From Methanomassiliicoccaceae archaeon (GTDB lineage: Archaea; Thermoplasmatota; Thermoplasmata; Methanomassiliicoccales; Methanomethylophilaceae), in assembly GCA_031260545.1 (NCBI GenBank), contig JAIRJQ010000002.1, positions 1 to 9,239 on the forward strand: a stretch of 9,239 bases of DNA, given 5' to 3'. Numbering within the stretch: the first letter of the stretch is position 1; each line of letters begins with the position of its first letter. Under the pieces are notes generated by a model. That model did no database searches. It saw nothing but the letters and a program-made list of their open reading frames with translations, and was not told the DNA's origin. Of this stretch, positions 1 to 6,057 are shown in pieces. Both the position numbers and the translations under genes were made by a program.

Positions 1-533
1 TGAATTCGAGAGAGGAATTCGATTCTGTCATACGTTCGTTGGAAAAGGCGAGATTCAGATCGATGCAACCGCTGGATGACGCATATTTGAGATTGGCGCT
101 GTTTCATGTGTTCATGAGAAATGAGTTCAGGATAGACCTATTCTGCAGGACCGTTTGCAATAAGTTCTCACTTTCTGAGGGCATGATGAAAAGATCCACC
201 GAGATTGAACGGTTCGGAACGATAGTGCTGCATGCGTGTTCGGTGGAAGATATACTCTTGTTCAAATGCATGACCGAAAGAGAAGGTGATGCGGATGATT
301 GTTTGCGTATAAACCAGGATCATTTGGTGGACTGGAACATCGTATTGAAGGAAGCACAGGAACAATCCAGAACAGGACAGGGCGTATGGATAACATGGAT
401 AACCGTAAGGCTAGAAGATCTTGAGGACATGGGCATCCGTGTTCCGATCATGAAGGAGATGCGCAACCTCTCAGATGAATATATCGAAAAATGGGAGCAT
501 GACCTGAAATTAAGAAATCCTGAGAAATTTTGA
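1..533 (+). CDS. Nucleotidyltransferase-like protein (DUF6036-type resemblance), 5'-truncated by window edge
   Basis: The reading frame is open from base 3 to the TGA at 531-533 (176 codons visible), so the true start very probably lies upstream of the window; the in-frame TTG at 39 has no convincing ribosome binding site. The visible part has an RIDLF strand (residues 43-47 of the fragment), a stretch ending in LSEGM, then CSVEDILLFK followed by MTEREGDADD (about 80-99). The pattern 'S-x-E-D-[IL]-x-x-x-K-x-x-x-R-x-x-D-x-x-D' is typical of minimal nucleotidyltransferase-fold proteins related to AbiEii and DUF6036, where it forms part of the lower half of the fold. The catalytic GS-x(n)-D-x-D motif would be further upstream and is not visible, so activity cannot be judged. 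It converges on leuS with 8 bp between the stops and no recognisable terminator. The family call is from pattern memory and is only moderately secure; that it is a real gene is much surer. Confidence 0.6.
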   Translation, partial: NSREEFDSVIRSLEKARFRSMQPLDDAYLRLALFHVFMRNEFRIDLFCRTVCNKFSLSEGMMKRSTEIERFGTIVLHACSVEDILLFKCMTEREGDADDCLRINQDHLVDWNIVLKEAQEQSRTGQGVWITWITVRLEDLEDMGIRVPIMKEMRNLSDEYIEKWEHDLKLRNPEKF

Positions 534-541
534 AGAATTGT

Positions 542-3418
542 TCATTCCAGATATATCGCAGGCCTTCCGGGAATTGCAGCTTTGGATTTTCCCTGCGGAT
601 CGTATATCCCCTGGTCGTCGGCTGACATCACTTCCACTTTCGTTCCCGTTTCGAATGATATGAATTCCGCGGCCGATGACAGATGTTCCTTTTCGTTCAA
701 TTGCAACAATGCGCGCCGTCCCTCATTGGATGTCCTGCTCATGTCCACGGCCAGCTTTTTAGCAAGCTCGGACACCGCCTTGCCGTGTTCGCGTATCGAC
801 GGGTCGGACATGCACATCTTCGTCAGCGTCGGAATATCAAGTTTTCCCGAATCGGCGAGGTTCAATGCGATCTCCAGCACCTTTGTCTTCCAGCTCTGCG
901 TTGTGTACACGACGACACGTTTCGGATTGATCTTAGTGACCTTGATTATTTGCGATATGTCCGATATCACATCGCGTATCAGCGTCTCACCGAACTCGGC
1001 GCCCGCGTTCCCCGGGCATGCGTCCGGATATTCGTACTCCGATACCATTCCTTTGAACTTGCATATGCTCCATAGTTCTTCCGCAACATGCGGAGTTATC
1101 GGTGCCATCGCGGATATCCAGATCTTCAGCGCGTTCCTTATCACCTCGGAATTACAGCCGCCTCTGCGCAGATACCATTTCATGTCGTTGAACATTTCAA
1201 AGTACGTTTCCGACGCAAGTGAGCGCAGATCGAATTTCTTCATGCTTTCATGTATGATCGACATGTGCGTCCCGAAACGGGAGATCAGCCACCCGTCCAC
1301 GTCAGATGACTTTTCAAGATCGGTTATGGAATTCAATTCCTCTGTCATCGTTATGATCTTGTCAAGACGCTGCCTGTACGACATAACGATGTCCTCATCC
1401 CATTCCACATCCGCGAAAAGCGATGCCACGTGAGCATAATACAATCTTAACGAATCGACACCGAACATCTCGGCCGCGCCGGGTATCGGTTGAGCTCCGC
1501 CCTTGGATTTGGATATCTTGCTCTTTTTGCCGGTGATGTACCAATTCACGGTTATGCCGCGCGGCAGTTTATCATCCGGCAATATCGCCGCATGATTGAA
1601 CAGGAACGTTGGGAAGTGGACGGTCATGTGCTCCTTCCCTCCTAAGTTAAGGTCCAACGGATACCAGTACTGCACATCCTTGCGTATCTTTTCCAGGAGT
1701 TCCTTTGATATGCCGGTCGCCTTTGACACTTCATCAGCTTTGCCTTTCTGCAGGACCACGTGATCGAAAAAGGCTTCCGTCATTTGTTCCGGTTCGATCT
1801 CCTTATTGTTGGCGTACATACAGATCACGTAATACAACGGATACAACGTTGAATCGGATATCGCCTCTATCGTCCATCTCTCATCGAACGGGAACTTCGT
1901 TCCCAGCCAGTTCCCCTGTCTTACGCATGCGCGTTCCCGGAACCATTCGAGAACGCCGTGCACGTTGTTCTGATACTCAACGGGATTTATCTGCATATTT
2001 CTGCAGTGGTCGCTCGTGCGTTTTGTTAATGCTTCATCTGCATAATTGATGAACCATTGGTCGTCGACGCGTTTTATCATAACTTGGTTGCCGCATCTGC
2101 ATATGACCTCCTCGGTAAGATCATTGAACAGTTCGGCCTCGCCTGATTCTAACATTTCTGCTCTCATCTTATCCTTCGCTTCTTCCACGCGGAGGCCTGC
2201 GAATTTACCGCAGATGTCCTTCATGCGGCCCATGTGGTATCCGTCCTTGTATACCTGCTTCTTAGCGTCCAGAAGTTCCGGGGCACCCGATCTTTTTATT
2301 CCCATCCTTTCGATGATATCTTTCGCCGGGAAATCTCCGTAGCCGTCTATCGAAATTATTGATATCGGTACTGCGGAATCTATCTGCTCTTTCGTTAAAT
2401 TATATTCTGATATCATATTCGGATCGTTCTTCACGTCCATCAGCGATATCCAATCGTCCGGCGCGTCCGACGGTACTGATGTCACCAATCCGGTACCGAC
2501 GTTCGGATCGCAGAAGTTCGCCGGAAATACGGGAACGGTACGGTGGATCATCGGTGCTTCGCACATCCATCCCACCATATCTTTGCCGCGGATCTTACCG
2601 ACAACTTCGCAATCATCCTTTTGATAAGCTAGTTTTTTCGCTGCTGCCGGTGATACCACCCATATTTCTCCGCCCTTTTTCATTTTAACATATTCTACGT
2701 CCGGGTTCACCCAGAAATTGACCTGACCGTATACTGTTTCGGGCCTGAGAGTTGCGGCAACGAGTGTCAGATCTTTACATTTGAACTTCAGTAACGTGTA
2801 TTCCTGCGTCTCCGCGTTGCCTCCCTTCGCAATGTCAGTTTCGGAGGGATCTATCGCCACCGGCCCGCATTGCGGGCATGCGGCCGCATAATAAGGTTTT
2901 TGGATCAGAAGTTTCGCATCATTGAGTTTCATGAACTGCCATTCCATGAACTTCTTGTAATCAGGGTATAACGTACACGTAAATCTCCTCCAATCTGCGA
3001 GGAAACCGAATTTTTTCCAATAATGATTGATATAGACGTCATTGAAGAACCATACCGCGGACAACGGGTCCTCCAGTTTTTTTAATTCATCGTCGGTACA
3101 TCCGTTCCTTTTCATGTACCCGATTATTCCCTCTTCCTTCTTTGCTATCCTGCTCGCTAACGTGATCGCGCCGTTCCCTGTCGCATGCGTGCCTACGGGG
3201 AACATTACGTTATGGCCGGTCATGCGCTTATATCGGCCTATCGCGTCAACATAGGAGAATCCTCTCATGTGTCCGACATGCAGATATCCCGTCACGCCGG
3301 GATATGCAAAGATGAGCATGAACTTCGGTCTTTTATCATCTCTGTCTGCCTTATATAAAGCAGCGTCGGACCATTTCCGCTGCCACTTATCCTCCATTTC
3401 TCTGTAACTAGACGCCAT
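542..3418 (-). CDS. leuS: Leucyl-tRNA synthetase, archaeal type
   Basis: This 958-aa class I aminoacyl-tRNA synthetase charges tRNA-Leu with leucine in the cytoplasm. The length matches the archaeal/eukaryotic-cytosolic LeuRS type. The HIGH signature is HVGH at 47-50 within GYLHVGHMRGF, and the KMSKS signature is KISKS at 634-638. Between them is the CP1 insertion with the editing-site segments TLRPETVYG (223-231) and GTGLVTSVPSDAPDDW (308-323), so post-transfer proofreading of mischarged tRNA should be intact. Cysteine pairs at 181/184 (CPQC) and 440/442 (CRC) are candidate zinc-binding knuckles. The anticodon-binding helical domain follows KMSKS and the C-terminal tail ends in IYLE. ATG at 3418 gives the expected N-terminus, and a minus-strand TATA box lies about 40 bp upstream, implying a very short leader. 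It is divergent from the RHH/FtsZ-like pair and is probably transcribed alone. Confidence 0.97.
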   Translation of the reverse strand: MASSYREMEDKWQRKWSDAALYKADRDDKRPKFMLIFAYPGVTGYLHVGHMRGFSYVDAIGRYKRMTGHNVMFPVGTHATGNGAITLASRIAKKEEGIIGYMKRNGCTDDELKKLEDPLSAVWFFNDVYINHYWKKFGFLADWRRFTCTLYPDYKKFMEWQFMKLNDAKLLIQKPYYAAACPQCGPVAIDPSETDIAKGGNAETQEYTLLKFKCKDLTLVAATLRPETVYGQVNFWVNPDVEYVKMKKGGEIWVVSPAAAKKLAYQKDDCEVVGKIRGKDMVGWMCEAPMIHRTVPVFPANFCDPNVGTGLVTSVPSDAPDDWISLMDVKNDPNMISEYNLTKEQIDSAVPISIISIDGYGDFPAKDIIERMGIKRSGAPELLDAKKQVYKDGYHMGRMKDICGKFAGLRVEEAKDKMRAEMLESGEAELFNDLTEEVICRCGNQVMIKRVDDQWFINYADEALTKRTSDHCRNMQINPVEYQNNVHGVLEWFRERACVRQGNWLGTKFPFDERWTIEAISDSTLYPLYYVICMYANNKEIEPEQMTEAFFDHVVLQKGKADEVSKATGISKELLEKIRKDVQYWYPLDLNLGGKEHMTVHFPTFLFNHAAILPDDKLPRGITVNWYITGKKSKISKSKGGAQPIPGAAEMFGVDSLRLYYAHVASLFADVEWDEDIVMSYRQRLDKIITMTEELNSITDLEKSSDVDGWLISRFGTHMSIIHESMKKFDLRSLASETYFEMFNDMKWYLRRGGCNSEVIRNALKIWISAMAPITPHVAEELWSICKFKGMVSEYEYPDACPGNAGAEFGETLIRDVISDISQIIKVTKINPKRVVVYTTQSWKTKVLEIALNLADSGKLDIPTLTKMCMSDPSIREHGKAVSELAKKLAVDMSRTSNEGRRALLQLNEKEHLSSAAEFISFETGTKVEVMSADDQGIYDPQGKSKAAIPGRPAIYLE

Positions 3419-3453
3419 GTTTACATCCGGATATCACGGGATATGCGTCTATA

Positions 3454-3463
3454 TTATATATTT
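3454..3463 (-). promoter_or_regulatory. TATA box of leuS
   Basis: Read on the minus strand, this is AATATATAAT in an A/T-only stretch. Placing the start of transcription about 25 nt downstream puts it near 3430-3435, leaving a leader of roughly 10-15 nt before the leuS ATG at 3418. No good Shine-Dalgarno lies in front of that ATG, which fits a short-leader mRNA. Confidence 0.55.
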
Positions 3464-3482
3464 ATTCGAAAATATACTGTAC

Positions 3483-3568
3483 GACATATGTCAGACATAC
3501 ACGCGACCCTTATTGTTCGCGTAAAGACCTTTTCGGGTCTGTATGACGATGTAAGACAATGTCCGACA
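3483..3568 (+). promoter_or_regulatory. Phased GAC/ATGT modules, candidate operator of the RHH regulator
   Basis: Two clusters share one pattern. The distal one is GACATATGTCAGACA (3483-3497), whose first ten bases form the perfect palindrome GACATATGTC (3483-3492). The proximal one has GACGATGTAA (3545-3554), GACAATGTCC (3555-3564) and GACAAC (3565-3570), so GAC recurs every 10 bp, about one helical turn, and the last unit abuts the TATA box at 3571. Between the clusters are the inverted repeats ACGCGA/TCGCGT (3501-3506 and 3517-3522) and AGACC/GGTCT (3525-3529 and 3536-3540). RHH dimers are known to bind short, helically phased direct or inverted repeats and often repress their own promoter. 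That these are the sites of the adjacent RHH protein is inference. Confidence 0.5.
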
Positions 3569-3570
3569 AC

Positions 3571-3578
3571 TTTATATA
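3571..3578 (+). promoter_or_regulatory. TATA box of the RHH/FtsZ-like operon
   Basis: TTTATATA is an excellent archaeal box A. Transcription should begin about 25 nt downstream, near 3600, giving a leader of about 45 nt before the ATG at 3646. This placement rules out the upstream in-frame ATG at 3559, which lies before the TATA box. Confidence 0.75.
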
Positions 3579-3645
3579 CCCGCTAAGGTATAGTACTTTT
3601 CAGAGTCAAAGGGATGGGCTCTACGAAACCTTAAGATGTGAAACG

Positions 3646-3996
3646 ATGGAAGACAGAAAGATTACGCTCCGGATGGGACCAGAGGAGGGTCGAGCAATGG
3701 ACACTTTTCTGGAGGAGCACTCAGAGTTCGAGAATCAATCGCATTTGATAAGGACAGCACTGAAGACGTACATGGATAGGGATGCACATAGTACTTCTTC
3801 GAAAACAACGGGAAGCGGGATCTTCGTCCGCTTCACAAAAACAGAGCTGGAAACTCTACGAACGATAGCGGAGAGAGAAGACTGCCTCGACGAGGCAGAT
3901 TTCGTAAGGAATCATGTGAGATTGATCTACACCACCCCGGTGGAGAAGGGTCAATACACTGACGCTCGCCTTGTCGCGCGTGATGTTCCGCTTTGA
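3646..3996 (+). CDS. Tandem ribbon-helix-helix transcriptional regulator (CdrS/CdrL-like)
   Basis: This is a 116-aa DNA-binding protein with two RHH-like units. The first unit (about residues 1-46) has the strand KITLRM, a helix, then a second helix QSHLIRTALKTYM. The second (about 57-97) has the strand IFVRFTK, a helix ELETLRTIAERED and a helix DEADFVRNHVRLIY. RHH proteins bind DNA as dimers through a shared two-strand sheet, so two units in one chain could form an internal pseudo-dimer. ATG 3646 is chosen because the TATA box lies downstream of the alternative ATG at 3559, and because GATGTGA (3635-3641) is a fair Shine-Dalgarno 4 nt before 3646. The gene is followed 79 bp later by an FtsZ-family gene on the same strand. 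In haloarchaea the RHH protein CdrS is encoded with ftsZ2 and regulates it; the same role here is inferred from context. The phased repeats upstream suggest autoregulation. Confidence 0.85.
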   Translation: MEDRKITLRMGPEEGRAMDTFLEEHSEFENQSHLIRTALKTYMDRDAHSTSSKTTGSGIFVRFTKTELETLRTIAEREDCLDEADFVRNHVRLIYTTPVEKGQYTDARLVARDVPL

Positions 3997-4021
3997 GCCA
4001 AAAAATGAAGGGATGGGAAGC

Positions 4022-4054
4022 ACGGATCTGCGGGGCTTGGCCCCGCTTGTCCGT
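4022..4054 (+). other. Strong GC-rich hairpin between the RHH gene and the FtsZ-like gene
   Basis: The inner stem GCGGGGC (4030-4036) pairs perfectly with GCCCCGC (4040-4046) around a TTG loop. An outer 5-bp stem ACGGA (4022-4026) pairs with TCCGT (4050-4054) across a small 3x3 internal loop. It ends 10 nt before the Shine-Dalgarno GAGG (4065-4068) of the FtsZ-like gene and is followed by AAAAATAAAA rather than a T-run, so it does not look like a classical terminator. It may be an mRNA processing or stability element that sets the ratio of the two proteins. Confidence 0.6.
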
Positions 4055-4075
4055 AAAAATAAAAGAGGGATGGAA

Positions 4076-4780
4076 ATGGAAGCAAAAATATATGCAACAG
4101 CAACCGCGCAGACGGTTGAACCGCGCATAGCGGTAGTCGGGATCGGAGGTGCCGGCTGTAACGTCGTCAATGACGTTTACTGGGCGGACGGGTCCTTGGA
4201 CACCATCGCCATCAATACAGATAAGAACTCACTGAAACAGACAAAAGCTGACAAAAAGGTCTGCCTCTGTAAGGACGTTGCAAAGGGCGAGGGTGCAAAA
4301 GGAGACACACTGCTCGGCGAGAGGTGTGCAAGAGCGCATCTGGAAGAGATCAGAGAGGCGCTTGAGGGCCACGACACGGTATTCATCGTCGCAGGGATGG
4401 GCGGTGGGACCGGAACGGGAGTTGCTCCTGTGGTCGCGGCGGTAGCTCATTCGCTGAATATGATCACATTCGTCATCGCCATAAGGCCGTTCGGATTCGA
4501 GGCGCAGCGCAGAAAGGTAGCAAAGGACGGCATTGCGAAGATATCGGCAATGTGCCCGATGACCGTCGTCATCGAGAACGACAGGATACTTGCAAACGTT
4601 CCGGACGCAACGATGAATGATGCGTTCAGGGCCGTCAACCAAAGTATAGTAAAATTCATAACAGAAAAGAAGAAGAAAGTGACCGAAGCGATGATCGCCC
4701 AACTCAGCACGATCGAAACAATGATCGAAGGGAACGAACCGCATTCGCTTTCGGCATACACAGAGAATATATCCGCATAA
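4076..4780 (+). CDS. FtsZ-family GTPase lacking the T7 loop and C-terminal domain
   Basis: The 234-aa product has an FtsZ/tubulin N-terminal GTPase domain: GGAGCN (24-29, T1 loop), INTDKNSL (46-53), the tubulin signature GMGGGTGTG (107-115), RPFGFE (137-142), END-R-IL (167-172) and NDAFRAVNQ in the H7 region (181-189). Nucleotide-binding elements look intact. After H7 the sequence becomes a lysine-rich, probably helical tail (196-234) with no N-x-D-x-x-D T7 loop and no C-terminal domain. In FtsZ the T7 aspartates from one subunit complete the GTPase site of the next, so ordinary treadmilling filaments are not expected from this protein alone. FtsZ is usually about 350-400 aa; no C-terminal domain is found in other frames downstream. 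ATG 4076 is chosen because GAGG (4065-4068) lies 7 nt upstream; ATG 4070 is possible, and the open frame back to 3971 overlaps the RHH gene. It could be a filament modulator of a full-length FtsZ, a specialised paralog, or a decaying gene. Confidence 0.88.
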   Translation: MEAKIYATATAQTVEPRIAVVGIGGAGCNVVNDVYWADGSLDTIAINTDKNSLKQTKADKKVCLCKDVAKGEGAKGDTLLGERCARAHLEEIREALEGHDTVFIVAGMGGGTGTGVAPVVAAVAHSLNMITFVIAIRPFGFEAQRRKVAKDGIAKISAMCPMTVVIENDRILANVPDATMNDAFRAVNQSIVKFITEKKKKVTEAMIAQLSTIETMIEGNEPHSLSAYTENISA

Positions 4781-4797
4781 CGATGAAGTATCTCCCC

Positions 4798-4819
4798 GGA
4801 CGGGCCTAAAAACCCGTCC
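4798..4819 (+). terminator. Hairpin in repeat copy 1 (possible 3'-end element)
   Basis: GGACGGG (4798-4804) pairs perfectly with CCCGTCC (4813-4819) around the 8-nt loop CCTAAAAA. The pyrimidine-rich CATCTTCTT follows. It lies just after the FtsZ-like stop codon, so a role in 3'-end formation or mRNA stability is plausible, but the downstream U-tract expected of an archaeal terminator is weak. Confidence 0.45.
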
Positions 4820-4848
4820 AACATCTTCTTACGATGAAGTATCTCCCC

Positions 4849-4870
4849 GGACGGGCCTAAAAACCCGTCC
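4849..4870 (+). terminator. Hairpin in repeat copy 2 (possible 3'-end element)
   Basis: The same 7-bp stem and 8-nt loop as copy 1, exactly 51 bp further on, followed by the same pyrimidine-rich tail. A tandem series of three identical hairpins would act as a back-up array if the element stops or protects transcripts. Confidence 0.45.
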
Positions 4871-4899
4871 AACATCTTCTTACGATGAAGTATCTCCCC

Positions 4900-4921
4900 G
4901 GACGGGCCTAAAAACCCGTCC
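4900..4921 (+). terminator. Hairpin in repeat copy 3 (possible 3'-end element)
   Basis: The same stem and loop as the other copies. Here the sequence after the stem diverges to AACAATTTTCC, which has a short T-run and is the best terminator-like end of the three. It marks the boundary between the FtsZ-like unit and the promoter of the NAD kinase gene. Confidence 0.5.
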
Positions 4922-4941
4922 AACAATTTTCCTTCGATCAG

Positions 4942-4949
4942 TTTTATTA
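4942..4949 (+). promoter_or_regulatory. TATA box of the NAD kinase gene
   Basis: TTTTATTA lies about 26 nt (centre) before the GTG at 4972, the spacing expected if the mRNA starts at or next to that codon. This supports a leaderless transcript beginning with GTG, and agrees with the lack of a Shine-Dalgarno there. A second T-rich stretch at 4952-4957 makes the exact box uncertain. Confidence 0.5.
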
Positions 4950-4971
4950 CCTTTTTATGTTATTACGGGTT

Positions 4972-6057
4972 GTGCGCATAGGTCTTATTGTCAATCCGAT
5001 CGCGGGAATGGGCGGTTCCGTAGGCCTCAAAGGTACTGACGGGAACGCATACAAAAAAGCAATGGAATTGGGAGCTATCAGAATGTCGCACCTTGCCGCG
5101 AAGCGTGCGTTATCGCTTATACGCGGAGACATTGAGTTCATATCCGCGGAACACATGGGCAGCGATGTTCTCGACTATCTTGAGATACCTCACCTCGTCA
5201 TTCCGATGAGGTCCGGCGAAACGGACCGCAATGACACCAAAGATATCGCTAACATTATGAAAAAGGACTGCGGCCTGATACTCTTCTGCGGAGGCGATGG
5301 AACGGCAAGAGACATACTTGACGCAGTCGGCACAGATGTGCCAGTGCTCGGTATCCCGGCCGGAGTTAAGATGTATTCGTCCGTCTTCGCAACGACTCCT
5401 GAGGATGTCCCCAACATCGTGATCGGATTCATCAACGGATACGCAGAGCTGACGGAACGCGAAGTGATGGACATAAACGAGGAAGATCACAGAAATGGTA
5501 TATTATCGGCTAGACCGTACGGTTATCTTACGGTCCCTTATCTTCCCTCCGTGGTACAGGACTGTAAAGGGATATACGAAGGCAGTAACGAATATGATGA
5601 GATAGACGAGGTCGCCGAGTACATAGTATCAACGATGAAGAATGATACGCTGTACATCATCGGTCCGGGGAGTACCGCCGGACAGATAATGAAACGCATG
5701 GGCCTTGATCATACGATCCTCGGGATCGATGCGGTATTCGACGGTAAAGCGGTCGGTATGAATATGAACGAACGCGCTTTACTGGATCTTGCCGGCAAAT
5801 ATGAGAAGATAATACTTATATTAGGAATAATAGGAAGACAGGGGTTCTTCCTGGGCCGCGGCAACAAGGAACTGACGCCTTCTGTTATAAGGAGGATAGG
5901 CACTGATAATATAGTTCTCGTCTCGAGCATCACGAAACTCAATGATCTTAAAGAACTGCATGTCGACACCGGCGATCCTGAACTTGATAAAGAATTAAAA
6001 GGATATAGGAAAGTGGTTTTCAGGTACGCGCGGGAACGCCTGCTTAAGGTGGATTAA
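4972..6057 (+). CDS. ATP-NAD kinase family protein (COG3199)
   Basis: This cytoplasmic kinase of 361 aa is predicted to phosphorylate NAD to NADP. From GTG 4972 the protein begins with RIGLIVNPIAGMGG (2-15), the typical N-terminus of this archaeal branch of the NAD kinase/diacylglycerol kinase superfamily. The core motif GGDGTARD is at 107-114, followed by GIPAGVKMYSSVFA (127-140), the segment usual in COG3199 proteins. The C-terminal part carries LGRGNKELTPSVIRRIG, also characteristic. The upstream ATG at 4957 adds five residues (MLLRV) but has no ribosome binding site; GTG 4972 is preferred from homolog starts and TATA spacing. It follows the tandem repeats, seems to have its own promoter, and its TAA overlaps the ramA TAA on the opposite strand. 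The family assignment is strong; the exact phosphate donor (ATP or polyphosphate) cannot be told. Confidence 0.92.
   Translation: MRIGLIVNPIAGMGGSVGLKGTDGNAYKKAMELGAIRMSHLAAKRALSLIRGDIEFISAEHMGSDVLDYLEIPHLVIPMRSGETDRNDTKDIANIMKKDCGLILFCGGDGTARDILDAVGTDVPVLGIPAGVKMYSSVFATTPEDVPNIVIGFINGYAELTEREVMDINEEDHRNGILSARPYGYLTVPYLPSVVQDCKGIYEGSNEYDEIDEVAEYIVSTMKNDTLYIIGPGSTAGQIMKRMGLDHTILGIDAVFDGKAVGMNMNERALLDLAGKYEKIILILGIIGRQGFFLGRGNKELTPSVIRRIGTDNIVLVSSITKLNDLKELHVDTGDPELDKELKGYRKVVFRYARERLLKVD

Larger units (their letters stand above)
4780..4925 (+). repeat. Three tandem 51-bp direct repeats directly after the FtsZ-like stop codon
   Basis: Copies lie at 4780-4830, 4831-4881 and 4882-4925. The first two are identical over 51 bp and the third is identical over its first 44 bp before diverging. 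The array begins with the last A of the TAA stop. Each copy starts ACGATGAAGTATCTCCCC and contains one hairpin. Copies are contiguous without spacers, so this is not a CRISPR array. The unit is 17 codons long and each copy holds a nine-codon frame, ATG to TAA, encoding MKYLPGRA. Perfect identity points to recent duplication or to homogenisation. Confidence 0.95.

Noticed and set aside
2..20. Repeated GAATTCGA/GAATTCGAT at the window start
   Set aside because: Two GAATTC hexamers 13 bp apart inside a coding frame; short and not extended, so most likely chance.
582..1433. 283-codon plus-strand frame antisense to leuS
   Set aside because: It lies wholly inside the well-supported LeuRS gene, is rich in Ser/Thr/Pro as expected of a shadow of an archaeal coding strand, and has no recognisable domain.
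3488..3586. 32-codon frame from ATG 3488 to TAA in the leuS/RHH promoter region
   Set aside because: It runs over the palindromes and the TATA box, so it would not be on the predicted mRNA, and it has no ribosome binding site.
3559..3645. Upstream in-frame extension of the RHH gene
   Set aside because: The ATG at 3559 precedes the strong TATA box at 3571-3578; the added residues do not resemble an RHH N-terminus.
3971..4075. 35-codon upstream extension of the FtsZ-like frame
   Set aside because: It overlaps the end of the RHH gene and reads through the GC-rich hairpin; ATG 4076 has a properly spaced GAGG and gives a normal FtsZ-like N-terminus.
4229..4744. 171-codon minus-strand frame opposite the FtsZ-like gene
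   Set aside because: Complete overlap with a gene carrying clear FtsZ motifs; composition rich in Arg, His and Cys and no domain of its own.
4780..4925. CRISPR array or integron-like attC sites
   Set aside because: The repeats are directly contiguous without spacers and there are no cas or integrase genes nearby.
4447..4926. 159-codon minus-strand frame with a 17-residue repeat at its N-terminus
   Set aside because: The 51-bp repeat is a multiple of three and has no stop in this frame, so the repetitive peptide follows automatically; the rest is antisense to the FtsZ-like gene.
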